From Traorella massiliensis (GTDB taxonomy: Bacteria > Bacillota_I > Bacilli_A > Erysipelotrichales > Erysipelotrichaceae), in NCBI RefSeq assembly GCF_900104665.1, contig NZ_LT629969.1, positions 186,001 to 250,000 on the forward strand: a DNA stretch of 64,000 nucleotides, given 5' to 3'. This document shows positions 26,493 through 36,166 of this stretch, piece by piece. A program made the position numbers and the translations under genes. Under the pieces are notes generated by a model. That model worked only from the letters and a program-made list of their open reading frames with translations. It was not told the origin of the DNA and did not search any database. Numbering within the stretch: the stretch's first letter is position 1; each line of letters starts with the position of its first letter.

Positions 26493-26666
26493 CTTTAATG
26501 TTCTCAGTGCGCGAGCAGAAATACGCATCTTTTGAGGCTTACCATCTACTACCACTTTTACTTTTTGTAAATTCACATTCCATTTACGACGAGTAGCACG
26601 CAATGAGTGAGAACGTTTATTCCCTGTTAAAGGGCCTTTACCAGAAATTGCACAAACTCTTGACAT
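26478..26666 (-). CDS. rpmB: 50S ribosomal protein L28
   Basis: A 62-residue basic protein. The N-terminus MSRVCAISGKGPLTGNKRSH and the RKWNVNLQKVKV segment are L28 signatures. A strong AAAGGAGGG site precedes the ATG. It has its own promoter and terminator, as is usual for this gene in Bacillota. Confidence 0.97.
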   Translation of the reverse strand: MSRVCAISGKGPLTGNKRSHSLRATRRKWNVNLQKVKVVVDGKPQKMRISARALRTLKKQGM

Positions 26667-26712
26667 AACGTAAACCCTCCTTTCGACTTACTTGTCCATA
26701 ATTTGCTTTATT

Positions 26713-26741
26713 ACTATACCATTATCTAACCTAATTTGCAA
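26713..26741 (-). promoter_or_regulatory. rpmB promoter
   Basis: Minus strand TTGCAA (26741-26736), 17-bp spacer, TATAGT (26718-26713), about 45 nt before the rpmB ATG. Confidence 0.7.
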
Positions 26742-26750
26742 GTATAAATT

Positions 26751-27524
26751 TTAGCGATTTTCAGCGATTTTTAAGGCTAATTCGAATGCAAGAAAGACAA
26801 TTTTGACTTTTTCATCTAATTTCGCATGTCCGCTTAAAGAACGTGGATCCCAGTCGCTGTGATCTAAGTTATCTCCGGCATAAAAGTATTGGAAAAAATC
26901 AATGCCTCTAAAATCACACATGGCCTGCATTGCAGCACACTCCATTTCAACACATAAAGCACCTTGTGCTTTTCTTCGATTTACCTTATCTCTAGTTTCA
27001 CGATAAAAGGCATCTGTTGTCCAGCATCTGCCCTCAATGTAAGGATAACCGCTCTCTTTACAAATTTGTTTAAATTCAGGTACATACTTTTTATTTACTT
27101 GAATCGTATCGCTGGCAGGAGCATAGTGATAACTGGTTCCTTCCTCACGTAAAGCACTTGTTGGAATGATAATACCGCAATCTTCGATTGATTGATCTAA
27201 GACACCGCAGTTTCCTAAAAGAATTAAAGCTTCACTGCCCATCTGATGCACTTCCTCATAATCTCCCACACACATCGGAGCACCAACATAAGATTTATAG
27301 AAGGAAAATTTATGATCTTTATAGGTAATTTCATAAATAGGATTTATACCATTGCATGATGTATTATAAGCTATTTCTTTATGTTCAAGAAGACTCAATA
27401 CTTCTTCAAAAAGTGTTTTTGAAAAAACAGAAATCGTAATAGGGGGGAAATCTTTGATTTTATCAACCGTTTTTTCAGGATCAATGACGGCTTTTTTTGT
27501 TGGGTCAAATTCTTCTAGCAGCAT
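26751..27524 (-). CDS. Nucleoside phosphorylase (PNP/UDP family)
   Basis: A 257-residue phosphorylase-1 superfamily protein. It would split purine or uridine nucleosides with phosphate. Visible features are GSEALILLGNCGVLD near residue 93 (the GTxGGL-like turn), CWTTDAFYRET and VEMECAAMQAMCDFRGID, the family region that contacts ribose. GAGGTGATAAC precedes the ATG. The base specificity cannot be told from sequence alone. Confidence 0.85.
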   Translation of the reverse strand: MLLEEFDPTKKAVIDPEKTVDKIKDFPPITISVFSKTLFEEVLSLLEHKEIAYNTSCNGINPIYEITYKDHKFSFYKSYVGAPMCVGDYEEVHQMGSEALILLGNCGVLDQSIEDCGIIIPTSALREEGTSYHYAPASDTIQVNKKYVPEFKQICKESGYPYIEGRCWTTDAFYRETRDKVNRRKAQGALCVEMECAAMQAMCDFRGIDFFQYFYAGDNLDHSDWDPRSLSGHAKLDEKVKIVFLAFELALKIAENR

Positions 27525-27715
27525 GTTATCACCTCATTATTATCCTATTCTAGCATATCTTATTTTAAAGTCAATAAAGCCTTTTTGTAATCTTTCCACT
27601 TTCAGGAAAACACTTCCAATTATTTGAAAGTTTCCTTGAAAAAAACGTTAAAATCTATTTTTATGTACCTCAAATTATGTTATTATAATAAGGAAAGCAG
27701 TTAGGAGGTATTTTT

Positions 27716-28960
27716 GTGGCGAATAAACAGATTCATGCAAGTGTTGAAATTGCAGATCATGAAGTCAGACTTGTCGTTGGCGAGTTTCATGAAAATCACT
27801 TAAATATCCTTAGAGTAGAAAGAGTACGGCACAATGGCGTTGAGAATCAAAAAATCGTTCATGAAGGTACGATTGTAAATGCTTTGATGAAAGCATGTGA
27901 TAATGCTTCTAAAATACTAGGCTATAAAATAGAAAGAGTATTGTTGGCAGTTCCATGTGTCAACATGAAAAAATTGAACGGAAAAGTTAATGTTTCTGTA
28001 AAGGGTGACAGGATTCAGCTTTCAGATATTCAAAGAGGGATCAATGAAGTAATTATGAGCAGTCATGATGAAAATCTTGAACTTGTGAATATCGGAGGCA
28101 TCAAATATGTTGTAAATGGTATTACTTCAAGAAAGATGCCGCTGAATGAAGAGTGTGATCTTTTTTCAATAGATTTAGATTTATTTTATTGTGACAAGAA
28201 TACATTATATGCTTATGCCAATGTGATTGAAAAGGCAAATCTGGAAATTCTGGATATTTGTTTGGATTCATATGCGATTGGTGAAGAAGCTGCCTTGTTT
28301 GAACAGGCGATTGGAAATTATATTGTTTTGATTGATTTGGAAAGACAGACAACGACATTATCTTTATTTTCACATGGTAAACTGTTGAATAGTGAAGTAT
28401 TGTATGAAGGATATGGAGAATGGCTGACACCGTTGACGAATATGACAGGGCTTAAAAGTGAGGTCTGTGTGCGTCTTTTAAGTGAAAATGCGGTTTTAAA
28501 AGAAAAAGATTATCCAGATGTCCCGGTGTTTTTATGGGCAAGTGGAAATCAGGAAAGGACCCTTTCATTGAAGCAATTACATGAGGCAGTAAAAGATGCT
28601 TCTAAGAAATGGCTGGAACTGATGAAAAATGCTTGTCAGCCGATGATGGAAAATGGAAAATGTCAAGTAATTTTAAGTGGAGAAGGCTGTGAGATCAGTG
28701 GCATGGATGAGGTTATCAGTCAAATTGATGAGAAAGCTATGATTTATGTTCCACAGACAATTGGTGGACGTGATTGTGCTTTGACATGTACGCTGGGTAT
28801 GTTTTATGCGTGGAAAGAAATAAATGTGATTCGAAACAATTGGCTATTGGTAGCGGATGAACGTTTGATTGATGAGTCGCTGAAAGTCGTAAAAGGAAAA
28901 AATTCAGAAGAAAGCGGATTTACAAAAAAACTCATGAGCATCATCATGAATGAAAAATAA
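27716..28960 (+). CDS. ftsA: Cell division protein FtsA
   Basis: A 414-residue actin-fold protein that anchors FtsZ to the membrane. It starts with GTG after TTAGGAGG. The N-terminal [18 protein letters not shown] is the phosphate-1 region (Asp replaced by Glu) and [15 protein letters not shown] is phosphate-2. The C-terminus ([12 protein letters not shown]) can form the amphipathic membrane-targeting helix. The sequence is divergent from model FtsA proteins, so the call leans on its position directly before ftsZ. Confidence 0.85.
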   Translation: MANKQIHASVEIADHEVRLVVGEFHENHLNILRVERVRHNGVENQKIVHEGTIVNALMKACDNASKILGYKIERVLLAVPCVNMKKLNGKVNVSVKGDRIQLSDIQRGINEVIMSSHDENLELVNIGGIKYVVNGITSRKMPLNEECDLFSIDLDLFYCDKNTLYAYANVIEKANLEILDICLDSYAIGEEAALFEQAIGNYIVLIDLERQTTTLSLFSHGKLLNSEVLYEGYGEWLTPLTNMTGLKSEVCVRLLSENAVLKEKDYPDVPVFLWASGNQERTLSLKQLHEAVKDASKKWLELMKNACQPMMENGKCQVILSGEGCEISGMDEVISQIDEKAMIYVPQTIGGRDCALTCTLGMFYAWKEINVIRNNWLLVADERLIDESLKVVKGKNSEESGFTKKLMSIIMNEK

Positions 28961-28973
28961 AAGGAGAACAGTT

Positions 28974-30050
28974 ATGGGTGAGTTAGATTTCAGACAGGTA
29001 GCTAAAATCAAAGTATTTGGAGTTGGTGGCGGTGGCGGTAATGCCGTAAACCGAATGGCTAAAGAAGGTGTGCGTGGTGTAGATTTTTATGTATGTAATA
29101 CGGATGCACAAGTATTAGCCATATCACCAGTTGCTAATAAAATTGTATTAGGTAGAGAATTGACAGGCGGATTAGGTGCAGGTGGTAATCCTGATATCGG
29201 TAAGGCGGCTGCCGAAGAAAGTGTAGAAGAAATTCGTGAAGCAATCAAAGGCAGCGATATGGTATTTATTACTGCTGGACTTGGTGGTGGAACAGGTACC
29301 GGAGCAGCTCCTGTATTTGCGAAGATTGCTAGAGAAGAAGGTGCATTGACGGTAGGTATCGTTACGAAGCCTTTCACATTTGAAGGAAAAAAGAAAACTC
29401 AGCAAGCCAATAAAGGTCTTGCGGAATTAAAAGAATATGTAGATTCTCTGATTGTTGTATCTAATAACAATTTGTTAGAGATCATGGGCAGAAAGCCAAT
29501 CAGTGAAGCTTTTGAAGCAGCTGATAATGTACTTCGTCAGGGTGTACAGACGATTACGGACCTGATTGCAGTACCAGCCTTGGTCAACCTTGACTTTGCG
29601 GATGTTAAGGCCATCATGTCCAATCAGGGAACCTGTGTCATCGGTGTAGGTATGGCCGAAGGTGAAGACAAGGCGAAGGAAGCTGCGGAAAAAGCTATTC
29701 AGTCACCATTATTGGAAACAAAGGTATCAGGGGCAACGAATGCTATTATCAACCTGACAGGTGGTGCCAGCACGACACTTTATGATGCGGAAGATGCTCG
29801 TAGCGTGATTGCGGAAGCTTGTGGCGGTGAAATCGATACGATCTATGGTATTGCTATCAATGAGAACTTAGGAGATGCAGTCATCGTTACGGTCATTGCG
29901 ACAGGATTTGATGCGGCAGAGAATACACCTGAATCAGCTTATACACGTGAATCCTATGAAGTACCAAAAACGGTAAAAACAAATCCATCAGGAAGTCATG
30001 TTGAAAAGAGTGAACCTGAGATTTTTCCTAAATTCTTTATGAATAAATAG
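28974..30050 (+). CDS. ftsZ: Cell division protein FtsZ
   Basis: About 358 residues, the tubulin-like GTPase that forms the division ring. Signatures are [20 protein letters not shown], the tubulin loop [15 protein letters not shown] and the T7-loop region [11 protein letters not shown]. The variable linker is short (about 40 residues) and the C-terminal peptide [12 protein letters not shown] would contact FtsA. AAAAGGAG sets the start at 28974. It follows ftsA by 13 nt; the usual upstream division genes are not in the window. Confidence 0.97.
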   Translation: MGELDFRQVAKIKVFGVGGGGGNAVNRMAKEGVRGVDFYVCNTDAQVLAISPVANKIVLGRELTGGLGAGGNPDIGKAAAEESVEEIREAIKGSDMVFITAGLGGGTGTGAAPVFAKIAREEGALTVGIVTKPFTFEGKKKTQQANKGLAELKEYVDSLIVVSNNNLLEIMGRKPISEAFEAADNVLRQGVQTITDLIAVPALVNLDFADVKAIMSNQGTCVIGVGMAEGEDKAKEAAEKAIQSPLLETKVSGATNAIINLTGGASTTLYDAEDARSVIAEACGGEIDTIYGIAINENLGDAVIVTVIATGFDAAENTPESAYTRESYEVPKTVKTNPSGSHVEKSEPEIFPKFFMNK

Positions 30051-30051
30051 T

Positions 30052-30085
30052 AAAAAACGCTGTTGTGTTAAACGACAGCGTTTTT
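30052..30085 (+). terminator. Terminator after ftsZ
   Basis: AAAAACGCTGT / ACAGCGTTTTT stem, 11-nt loop, T-run. Confidence 0.9.
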
Positions 30086-30101
30086 AAATAGATGTTCATT
30101 T

Positions 30102-30463
30102 CTAATTATTTATCTTAAATAAATCTATATAAATGTCATAGGCATTTGTGCATTCTTCTAGTGAAAGATGTGTTTCTTTCACTAAATAATCAATGGCATC
30201 ATCTTTAGTTTTAAATGAATTTAATAATATGGTCGTTTCAGAAATTCGATTGAGTGCATCATCAAATTCTTTAAAGGAAATAGTTTTATCACTTAAATCA
30301 TATAAGTGATGTTTCAGCAAGGCCAATAGATTTTCATCAGCACACTTTCTATAATCATCATCAGCTATCTTTTGTCCTGCAAATAAATCATTGATCGAAA
30401 TATCTAAAAGGTGACATAAAGGCTCATACAATGAAGCATCAGGCAAACAATAACCCGTTTCCC
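30102..30463 (-). pseudogene. XRE regulator, C-terminal part, cut off by the mobile element
   Basis: About 118 codons beginning in frame at GETGYCLPDASLYEPLCHLLD, the second half of a cro/C1-type HTH followed by a helical tail. The frame hits a stop as soon as it passes the attL core at 30458-30463. The missing first half lies 7 kb away at 37419-37519; joining the two at the shared TTTCCC gives the continuous KWETGYCLPDASLYEPL typical of this family. Insertion therefore inactivated the gene. Confidence 0.85.
30458..30463. other. attL core
   Basis: TTTCCC. The host XRE sequence lies to its left and element sequence to its right. Confidence 0.75.
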
Positions 30464-30498
30464 TTAGTTAAAGATATTGTTGGGTATTTCAAGATGTG

Positions 30499-32121
30499 TC
30501 ATTCGATTTTGCCGATAAAGCGGTAGAAGATTTCTACCTCCTGTTCCCGGCTTCCGTCCTCACTTTTGACCGCTTCATGGACAAGGATTTTTTCAATCAG
30601 CGTATTCAGAAGTTCAGCCGTCAATTCTGTGGGATTGACATACTGTTTCATCAGACCTATCCACTTTTCAGCGTCAACCGCTGTCTGGGCGGCGGCCTCC
30701 ATCGCTTCGTGAAGCCGTTCAATTTTTGCGTCCAATTCTCGCTGTTCGCCCTGATACTTTTCGGACAGCATATTGAAATTGTATTCTGTAATGCGTCCGG
30801 CAGACCAGTCCTCATACATTTTTGCAAACAGGGTGTCTACTTCTGCTTTGCGCTTTTCCGCCTTTTTCAGTTCGGCTGTCTGCCGCTTCCTTGCAGTATT
30901 GCGTTCCTTGTCGCTGGCGTTAAGTAGCCGTTTCAGAAGTTTGTCCCCATCCTGCTGTGCCAGCACAGACCAGTATTGCAGACGGGAAAGGACATAGGCG
31001 TAAAGCACATCATAGCGGATATAGTGCATGGAACACTGGTGCAATCCTTGCCCGTACTTGCTACAATGGTAGTGGGCATAGGGATTTTTGTTCTGACTGT
31101 TCACACCATAGGCCAGCGACCAACCGCAGTCCGCACATTTTACCAGCCCGGAAAATATCTGCGTTGTGCCATTCTTCTGCCGTCTGCGCCTGTTGCAAAT
31201 CTGCTCCTGTACTTGACGGAACACTTCTTCGGAAATAATCGCTTCGTGGGTGTTCTCCACACGATACCATTCCTCTTTTGGCTTGCGTACTTTCTTCTTG
31301 TTTTTGAATGAAATGTTGGTCTGCTTATTGTGGACGCTGTGTCCGATATAGGTTTCCTCTTTCAGAATACTTTTTACCTGCGCTATCGTCCACGCATAGG
31401 CTTTTTCCTCCGGCGCTCCGGCATAGATATTTGCGAAAGTGCCGTATCTCTGGAAATTTAGCCAGCCGGGAGTAGGCACTTTTTCTTCGACCAAAATCCG
31501 TGTAATGCTGGCGGCTCCCCGGCCATGAACGGCAAGGTCAAAAATCTTTTCGATAATCCACCTTGTTTCCGGGTCAATCAGAAGATGGCCTTTCTTATCT
31601 GGGTCTTTGACATAGCCAAGCGGAGCATAGGCTCCATAGTGTGCGCCATTTGCGAACCGTGTCCGCATGGCCGCCTTTACCTTTTTGCTGGTCTGGCGGG
31701 CGTGCATTTCATTCAGAATGTTGAGGAATGGGGCAAGCTCATTCTCTCCGTTGATGGTGTCCACATTGTCATTGACAGCGATATAGCGGACGCCTTTGCT
31801 GGGAAAGTAGATTTCCGTGTACTGGCCGGTCAGAATGTAGTTTCTGCCTAAGCGGGATAAATCCTTCGTAACAACGCAGTTGATTTTCCCGTCCTCAATG
31901 TCATCAATCATTCTCTGAAAATCCGGCCTGTCAAAGTTCGTTCCAGACCATCCATCGTCGATATATTCATCTATGACATTCAGGCCATGCTCGGCGGCAT
32001 ATTGCCGGAGCATCATGCGTTGTGTCTGAATACTCCCGCTTTCTCCTTGCAGTTCATCGTCCCGGCTCAATCTCATATAAAGCGCCGTGTTGTAAATCGT
32101 AGTATTGTAAGGTTGTTTCAC
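30499..32121 (-). CDS. Large serine recombinase of the element (TnpX-like)
   Basis: A 540-residue site-specific recombinase. The N-terminal resolvase domain has catalytic Ser in ALYMRLSRDDE and SRLGRNYILTGQYTE. A recombinase domain follows (GYAPLGYVKDPDKKG), then a zinc ribbon (CADCGW and a later CSKYGQGLHQCS), a coiled coil (about residues 395-460) and a DUF4368-like C-terminus. It would excise and integrate the element at its att sites; its stop lies 36 nt from attL. Confidence 0.93.
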   Translation of the reverse strand: MKQPYNTTIYNTALYMRLSRDDELQGESGSIQTQRMMLRQYAAEHGLNVIDEYIDDGWSGTNFDRPDFQRMIDDIEDGKINCVVTKDLSRLGRNYILTGQYTEIYFPSKGVRYIAVNDNVDTINGENELAPFLNILNEMHARQTSKKVKAAMRTRFANGAHYGAYAPLGYVKDPDKKGHLLIDPETRWIIEKIFDLAVHGRGAASITRILVEEKVPTPGWLNFQRYGTFANIYAGAPEEKAYAWTIAQVKSILKEETYIGHSVHNKQTNISFKNKKKVRKPKEEWYRVENTHEAIISEEVFRQVQEQICNRRRRQKNGTTQIFSGLVKCADCGWSLAYGVNSQNKNPYAHYHCSKYGQGLHQCSMHYIRYDVLYAYVLSRLQYWSVLAQQDGDKLLKRLLNASDKERNTARKRQTAELKKAEKRKAEVDTLFAKMYEDWSAGRITEYNFNMLSEKYQGEQRELDAKIERLHEAMEAAAQTAVDAEKWIGLMKQYVNPTELTAELLNTLIEKILVHEAVKSEDGSREQEVEIFYRFIGKIE

Positions 32122-32221
32122 CGTTAAAAATCCTCCTTCTAAAGAAACAACCCACGCTTACAATACTTTTGCTCTATGGCAATTATATCATAAGCGTGGG
32201 CGTGCTATCAATGATGGGCTA

Positions 32222-32416
32222 TCAGGTTGAAGCGGCTTTTTCTGCGGTGTGCCGCACCACATCTACAATCAGATCACCGAGGGGCTTCCCGCCTGCGGCG
32301 AAGTGTTCGGAGAATTTTATACGGTTGTTCCCACATACAAAATACTGCGTGCCGTTCTCTGCTTGTATGACCTGCCCTGTCCGGGGTGTAAAAGTATCGC
32401 TTTCGCTTTTTGCCAT
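32222..32416 (-). CDS. TnpW-like small element protein
   Basis: 64 residues (MAKSESDTFTPRTG start) with GNNRIKFSEHFAAGG and a short helical end. It resembles TnpW-family proteins found next to TnpX recombinases; their role is not established. GGAGG lies 7 nt before the ATG at 32416. Confidence 0.6.
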   Translation of the reverse strand: MAKSESDTFTPRTGQVIQAENGTQYFVCGNNRIKFSEHFAAGGKPLGDLIVDVVRHTAEKAAST

Positions 32417-32488
32417 CCAGTGTCCTCCATATTCAGTTTTCAAGGTACAATGCCGCACAAGGGCGGCGAAATTTTCTGCTTATATCTA

Positions 32489-33432
32489 TCACCTTTCCTT
32501 TACCGTGTGCCGCTGCTGCCGTTTCAGTTCCGCCAGTATATCCGGCGGGATACGGTTAACCAGCCGCTGTAAATTGTCCAGTTCGCTTTTCAGCTTTGCC
32601 CGTTCCATCGTATCTTTCATCTTTCCTTTTTCGCTGGCCTTTGCCCTTGCTTCCAACTTCTCATTCTCCGCCAACAGGTCATTGATCGTGACCTTGTACT
32701 TTTTCAACTGCCCGGAGAAGTTCTCCATCTGCGGGAACCACCTTTTCAGCATGGAGAGGGCTTCCTCTTTTTTCTTTCCGGCGTTCAGCGGGTTAATGCC
32801 GTCAAGGGCGACTTCAATGGCTCTGGCCTGTTTGGAGAGGGAAACAGCCTGTTTGAAAAGCCGGGTGGGGATATGCTTCCGGCCTGTCTTGCTGGCACTC
32901 TCCCCACGCTCCAAGTCAGGATATTTCTCCACCATATAGGCGTGAAAATCGTCCTGCCACTTCGTCAGGTTTGCCCGGTTGCCGATAATCTCCTTTGCAC
33001 ACAGGCGGTTGTCCTTTGTCAGCGGAACAAAGGTCAAATGCAGGTGGGGCGTTTTCTCGTCCATGTGTACCACCGCCGACACGATATTTTCCCGTCCTAC
33101 CCGGCCAATGAGGAAGTCCGACGCCCTTTGGAAGAACGCCTGTATCTCCTTTGGGGATTTCCCCTTAAAAAACTCCGGGCTGGCGGTTATCAGCGTATCG
33201 ACAAACCGTGTGCTGTCCTTGCGGGTTCGGCACCCGGCCTGCTCAATCCGGCTCTGAATGAAGCGGTAATAGCGTCCCTCCGGCTTGACGATATGGAAGT
33301 TGTATTTGCTCCGGCTTGTGTCAATGTCGGGATTGCTGGCATACTGTTCTTTCTGTCTTTCGTGATGGGCTACAGCGGCCTTGCCGGGTTGCCCTTGTGC
33401 TTCTCAAACCGTAAAATTGCGTGTTGTGCCAT
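32489..33432 (-). pseudogene. MobV-family relaxase, frameshifted
   Basis: Reads as a 310-residue MobV/Pre relaxase that nicks oriT. The N-terminus MAQHAILRFEKHKGNPA starts at 33432; the frame then breaks near 33380, where GGCAAGGCC lacks one A, and continues as AVAHHERQKEQYASNPDID. The metal-binding motif HMDEKTPHLHLTFVPL and a coiled-coil C-terminal region are intact. From the second frame alone only a fragment starting at MSAVVHMDEK (33082) could be made, without motif I. Transfer would then need a relaxase in trans. Confidence 0.82.
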
Positions 33433-33614
33433 TCTGCTCCTTTCCCCATTCCTTTCCTATCCGGGGGTTTCCACAGGGAAAATCCCGCAGAAAATAGCTC
33501 GGATAGGATTGGAATGGATAGAATATAAATCAATCTTTTTATCTTTGTATTTCTATATACCGTCCGGTTTTCGTACGTCTCAGGAGTGATTTCCGTACTT
33601 CATGGGTACGGTTT

Positions 33615-34010
33615 TCAGTCCTCCGGCGTACCAGAACCGGATTTCTTGAAGTCGGTGTTTGGAACCGCTTCATAGGATTTTGGGAAAATGCGGTTGGGTT
33701 TTCCACAGCCCTGCTTCTGGATCTCCACCAGTCCGGCGTATTGCAGTTCCCGCAGGGTATTCACCGCTTTCTGCCGCCCACAATGGAGCAGTGTGACCAC
33801 TTCACAGATAGGGTAATACAGGAAAATCCGTCCGCAGTCATCCGCCCACCCATTCTTGCGGGATAACTCTGTCCGGCGCTGGATAAAGGCGTACAGAACC
33901 TTTGCCTCGTTAGACAGGGCCTTGAATGTGGGGGCTTCAAAGAGGAAATTCGGGAGCCGGGTGAAGCTGAACGCCTTTTCCGGCTGATGGATATAGATGG
34001 TATTTGTCAT
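33615..34010 (-). pseudogene. RepA-type replication initiator, N-terminal fragment
   Basis: 131 residues matching the RepA_N winged-helix domain of plasmid and ICE initiators: YIHQPEKAFSFTRLPNFLF, LSNEAKVLYAFIQRR, GRIFLYYPICEV, REL.YAGLVEIQKQGCGKPN. Full proteins have about 280 residues. After GSGTPED a stop follows, and weak continuing similarity appears in a shifted frame down to about 33500, so the 3' half is decayed. The fragment may still bind DNA. Confidence 0.65.
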
Positions 34011-34121
34011 AGTGCGTTTTGTGGACGGTTAGAAGCCCGTTTTCCGGGGCGGGCGATACTTTATACCACCTGCCCCGGTTTGGGGCTTGCAAAGCCTGAT
34101 AAATCAAGGCTTTTTTCGCTC

Positions 34122-34535
34122 CTAACTGTCCACAGCAGACCTCCTTTTCCGTTCACTTTCTGTTTTCTGCCGCCTGTGAACTCTGGCGGCACAGCCGGGG
34201 CAGTATTTTGCCCGGTTGGATTTGGGGACGAACACGCCGCCGCAGACCGCACAGCGTTTCAAGTCCTTATCCCGGAAAATCCCCGCTTCCAGCGTTCCGT
34301 CCAGCGGCAAGACCGCCCAGCGGAACCACTTACAGCAGACCGAGAAAGAAACTGTCTGCGGGCAGGTGCAGGTGTCCCCATCGTCAAGGACAATGCAGTT
34401 GCCGTCCTCACAACAACAGCACTCCCGGCGTATCAGGCTGGCCGCCTGTTTCCTCTGCGCCGGTGTCATGCGGTAAAGGGAACCGTCCGGCCTGCGTTCC
34501 AGCGGCGGCAAGTTTTTATAGGGGTTATCTTTCAT
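34122..34535 (-). CDS. Cysteine-rich VLP-domain protein
   Basis: 137 residues with Cys pairs CCCCEDGNC, CTCPQTVSFSVCCKWF and a C-terminal zinc-ribbon-like CAVCGG-N12-CPGC, followed by a basic tail. The central VLPLDG is the hallmark of the Cys_rich_VLP family, common on clostridial conjugative and mobilizable elements and of unknown function. GGAGG precedes the ATG at 34535. Confidence 0.8.
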   Translation of the reverse strand: MKDNPYKNLPPLERRPDGSLYRMTPAQRKQAASLIRRECCCCEDGNCIVLDDGDTCTCPQTVSFSVCCKWFRWAVLPLDGTLEAGIFRDKDLKRCAVCGGVFVPKSNRAKYCPGCAARVHRRQKTESERKRRSAVDS

Positions 34536-34746
34536 GCGTTCCCTCCATTTTGCTTTCCGTTGCCGTTTTCCCCGAAAAGGTTTCCTGCCTCGTCGTCGCA
34601 AGCTGCGTATCGTTCGTTTCACCGCAAGCGGCAAAACTCACTCGCTCCGCTGCTCCTCCTCTCCCCACAAAGCCATGCGGCTTTGCGGGGGCCCCGACAA
34701 TAGCGGCGTGTTCCGGCGTTGGCACGCTCCCCATACTTCGGGACAT
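34525..34746 (-). CDS. Possible small element protein upstream of VLP protein
   Basis: A 73-codon frame whose stop overlaps the start of the VLP gene by 11 nt, as in coupled genes. No domain recognised. In such GC-rich DNA long open frames arise by chance, so this is doubtful. Confidence 0.25.
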   Translation of the reverse strand: MSRSMGSVPTPEHAAIVGAPAKPHGFVGRGGAAERVSFAACGETNDTQLATTRQETFSGKTATESKMEGTHER

Positions 34747-34759
34747 TTTGTCCCGAAGT
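34735..34759. repeat. Perfect 11-bp inverted repeat
   Basis: ACTTCGGGACA-TTT-TGTCCCGAAGT. An imperfect relative lies at 37019-37043 (ACTTCGGGACA-CTT-TGTCCACAAGT). A replication, transfer or protein-binding site is possible. Confidence 0.6.
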
Positions 34760-34918
34760 CCGGCTCCTTGCGGTGCTTCCCCAGCCGGGGTATTCCTTTT
34801 CGGACGGTCATTCTGTTTTCAAGGTGCTGTCCATCGATGAACTACCCTAAGTCTACACCTAAATGACCGCCCGTCCCGTATATCCAAGAGGTAGGAAATC
34901 GGCTTAAAAAACAGGCTA

Positions 34919-34947
34919 TTTCCACGCTCTCGGAATTGTGGTATAAT
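34919..34947 (+). promoter_or_regulatory. Promoter of the element's cargo genes
   Basis: TTTCCA (34919-34924), 17 bp, TATAAT (34942-34947), 43 nt before the NDT-like gene. Confidence 0.6.
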
Positions 34948-34989
34948 GGAAACAACGGAACGACAAATCTTAATTGAACGAGGTACAGG

Positions 34990-35295
34990 ATGAAAACAGT
35001 TACAATATGTGGAAGTATGAAATTTGAAACAGAAATGCAAAGGATAGCATTTCTGTTAGAAACAAAACATAATATGAATGTTTTACAATGTGTATATAAT
35101 GTAGATAATTTGGACATTACACCTATGGAACAGGTTGCTCTTGAAAATGCGCATTATAGTAAAATCGAACTCTCCGATGCAATTTATGTTGTGGATATTC
35201 AAGGATACATTGGAAATCAAGTTTCCAAAGAAATTGCGTTTGCAAAAAGTAAAGGGAAGAAAGTCATTTTTTATTCGACATACAGAGGAAACTAA
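34990..35295 (+). CDS. Small nucleoside 2-deoxyribosyltransferase-like protein
   Basis: A 101-residue Rossmann-like protein with the N-terminal TICGSMKF motif and the helix DAIYVVDIQGYIGNQVSKEIAFAKSKGK, which matches the NDT/MilB-like fold (Asp and Glu at the nucleoside site). Proteins of this fold cleave N-glycosidic bonds of nucleosides or nucleotides. It is AT-rich cargo, unlike the backbone. A role in nucleotide metabolism or anti-phage defence is only a guess. Confidence 0.65.
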   Translation: MKTVTICGSMKFETEMQRIAFLLETKHNMNVLQCVYNVDNLDITPMEQVALENAHYSKIELSDAIYVVDIQGYIGNQVSKEIAFAKSKGKKVIFYSTYRGN

Positions 35296-35329
35296 TTTCC
35301 CGTTTATTGAACAAACAAGGAGGGAGAGC

Positions 35330-36130
35330 ATGGAGTTATCCATACAAGAACGATTGAAAGACCTGCGTGTGGAGCGTGGCTTGACGCTGGAACAGCTTGC
35401 GGAGAAAACCCATCTCTCCAAGTCCGCTTTAGGCAGTTATGAGGGGGACAACTTCAAGGACATCAGCCACTATGCCCTTATTGAACTGGCAAAGTTTTAT
35501 GAAGTGACTGTTGATTATCTGCTGGGCCGTTCTCAAACAAGAAATCACCCAAACGCCGATCTTGCAGACCTGCATTTGAGTGATGATATGATTGAACTAT
35601 TGAAAAGCGGGCTGGTGGACAATTCTCTTTTGTGTGAGCTGGCGACACACCCGGATTTTCCCCGGCTCATGGCCGACCTTGAAATCTATGTGAACGGCGT
35701 AGCGGGAAAGCAGGTGCAGAGCGCAAACGCCATTGTGGACGCTGTGAGTGCCACGATTATGAAACAACACAATCCCGGCTTGACTGACCCGCAGTTAAGG
35801 CAGCTTATCGCCGCCCATATTGACGACGACAGCTTTTGCCGCTATGTGATACAGCAGGATATAAACAAGATAGCCCTCGACCTGCGGGAAGCCCATAAGG
35901 ACGATTTTTTCAGCGTCCCGGAGGACAACCCGCTGGAAGATTTCTTGCAGACCGCAGAGGAAACCACCAGCCCGGACAGCGACCCGGAGCAGGCGGCTAT
36001 GATGTTTATCTGCAAGCGGCTCAAACTGAATTATAAGAAGCTGTCCGAGGAAGAAAAGAAGTGGCTGAAAAAGATTGCACAGAAGTCGGACTTGCTGAAA
36101 AATCCAAAGCCGCAGCGAGGACGGAAGTAA
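35330..36130 (+). CDS. XRE-family regulator carried by the element
   Basis: About 266 residues. The N-terminal HTH_3 domain (IQERLKDLRVERGLTLEQLAEKTHLSKSALGSYE) ends in YLLGRS. The C-terminal two thirds is helical and acidic, with PDSDPEQAAMMFICKRLKLNYKKLSEEEKKWL near the end. AAGGAGGGAG fixes the ATG at 35330. It probably controls element genes. Confidence 0.85.
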   Translation: MELSIQERLKDLRVERGLTLEQLAEKTHLSKSALGSYEGDNFKDISHYALIELAKFYEVTVDYLLGRSQTRNHPNADLADLHLSDDMIELLKSGLVDNSLLCELATHPDFPRLMADLEIYVNGVAGKQVQSANAIVDAVSATIMKQHNPGLTDPQLRQLIAAHIDDDSFCRYVIQQDINKIALDLREAHKDDFFSVPEDNPLEDFLQTAEETTSPDSDPEQAAMMFICKRLKLNYKKLSEEEKKWLKKIAQKSDLLKNPKPQRGRK

Positions 36131-36166
36131 GAGAATAATAAATCAGATTATATGGAGGTATTGGTT

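Noticed and set aside
33987-34840. Long plus-strand open frames (up to 238 codons) across the VLP/RepA region
   Set aside because: They lie opposite recognised genes in GC-rich DNA, lack ribosome-binding sites and give low-complexity, Pro/Arg/Cys-rich products.
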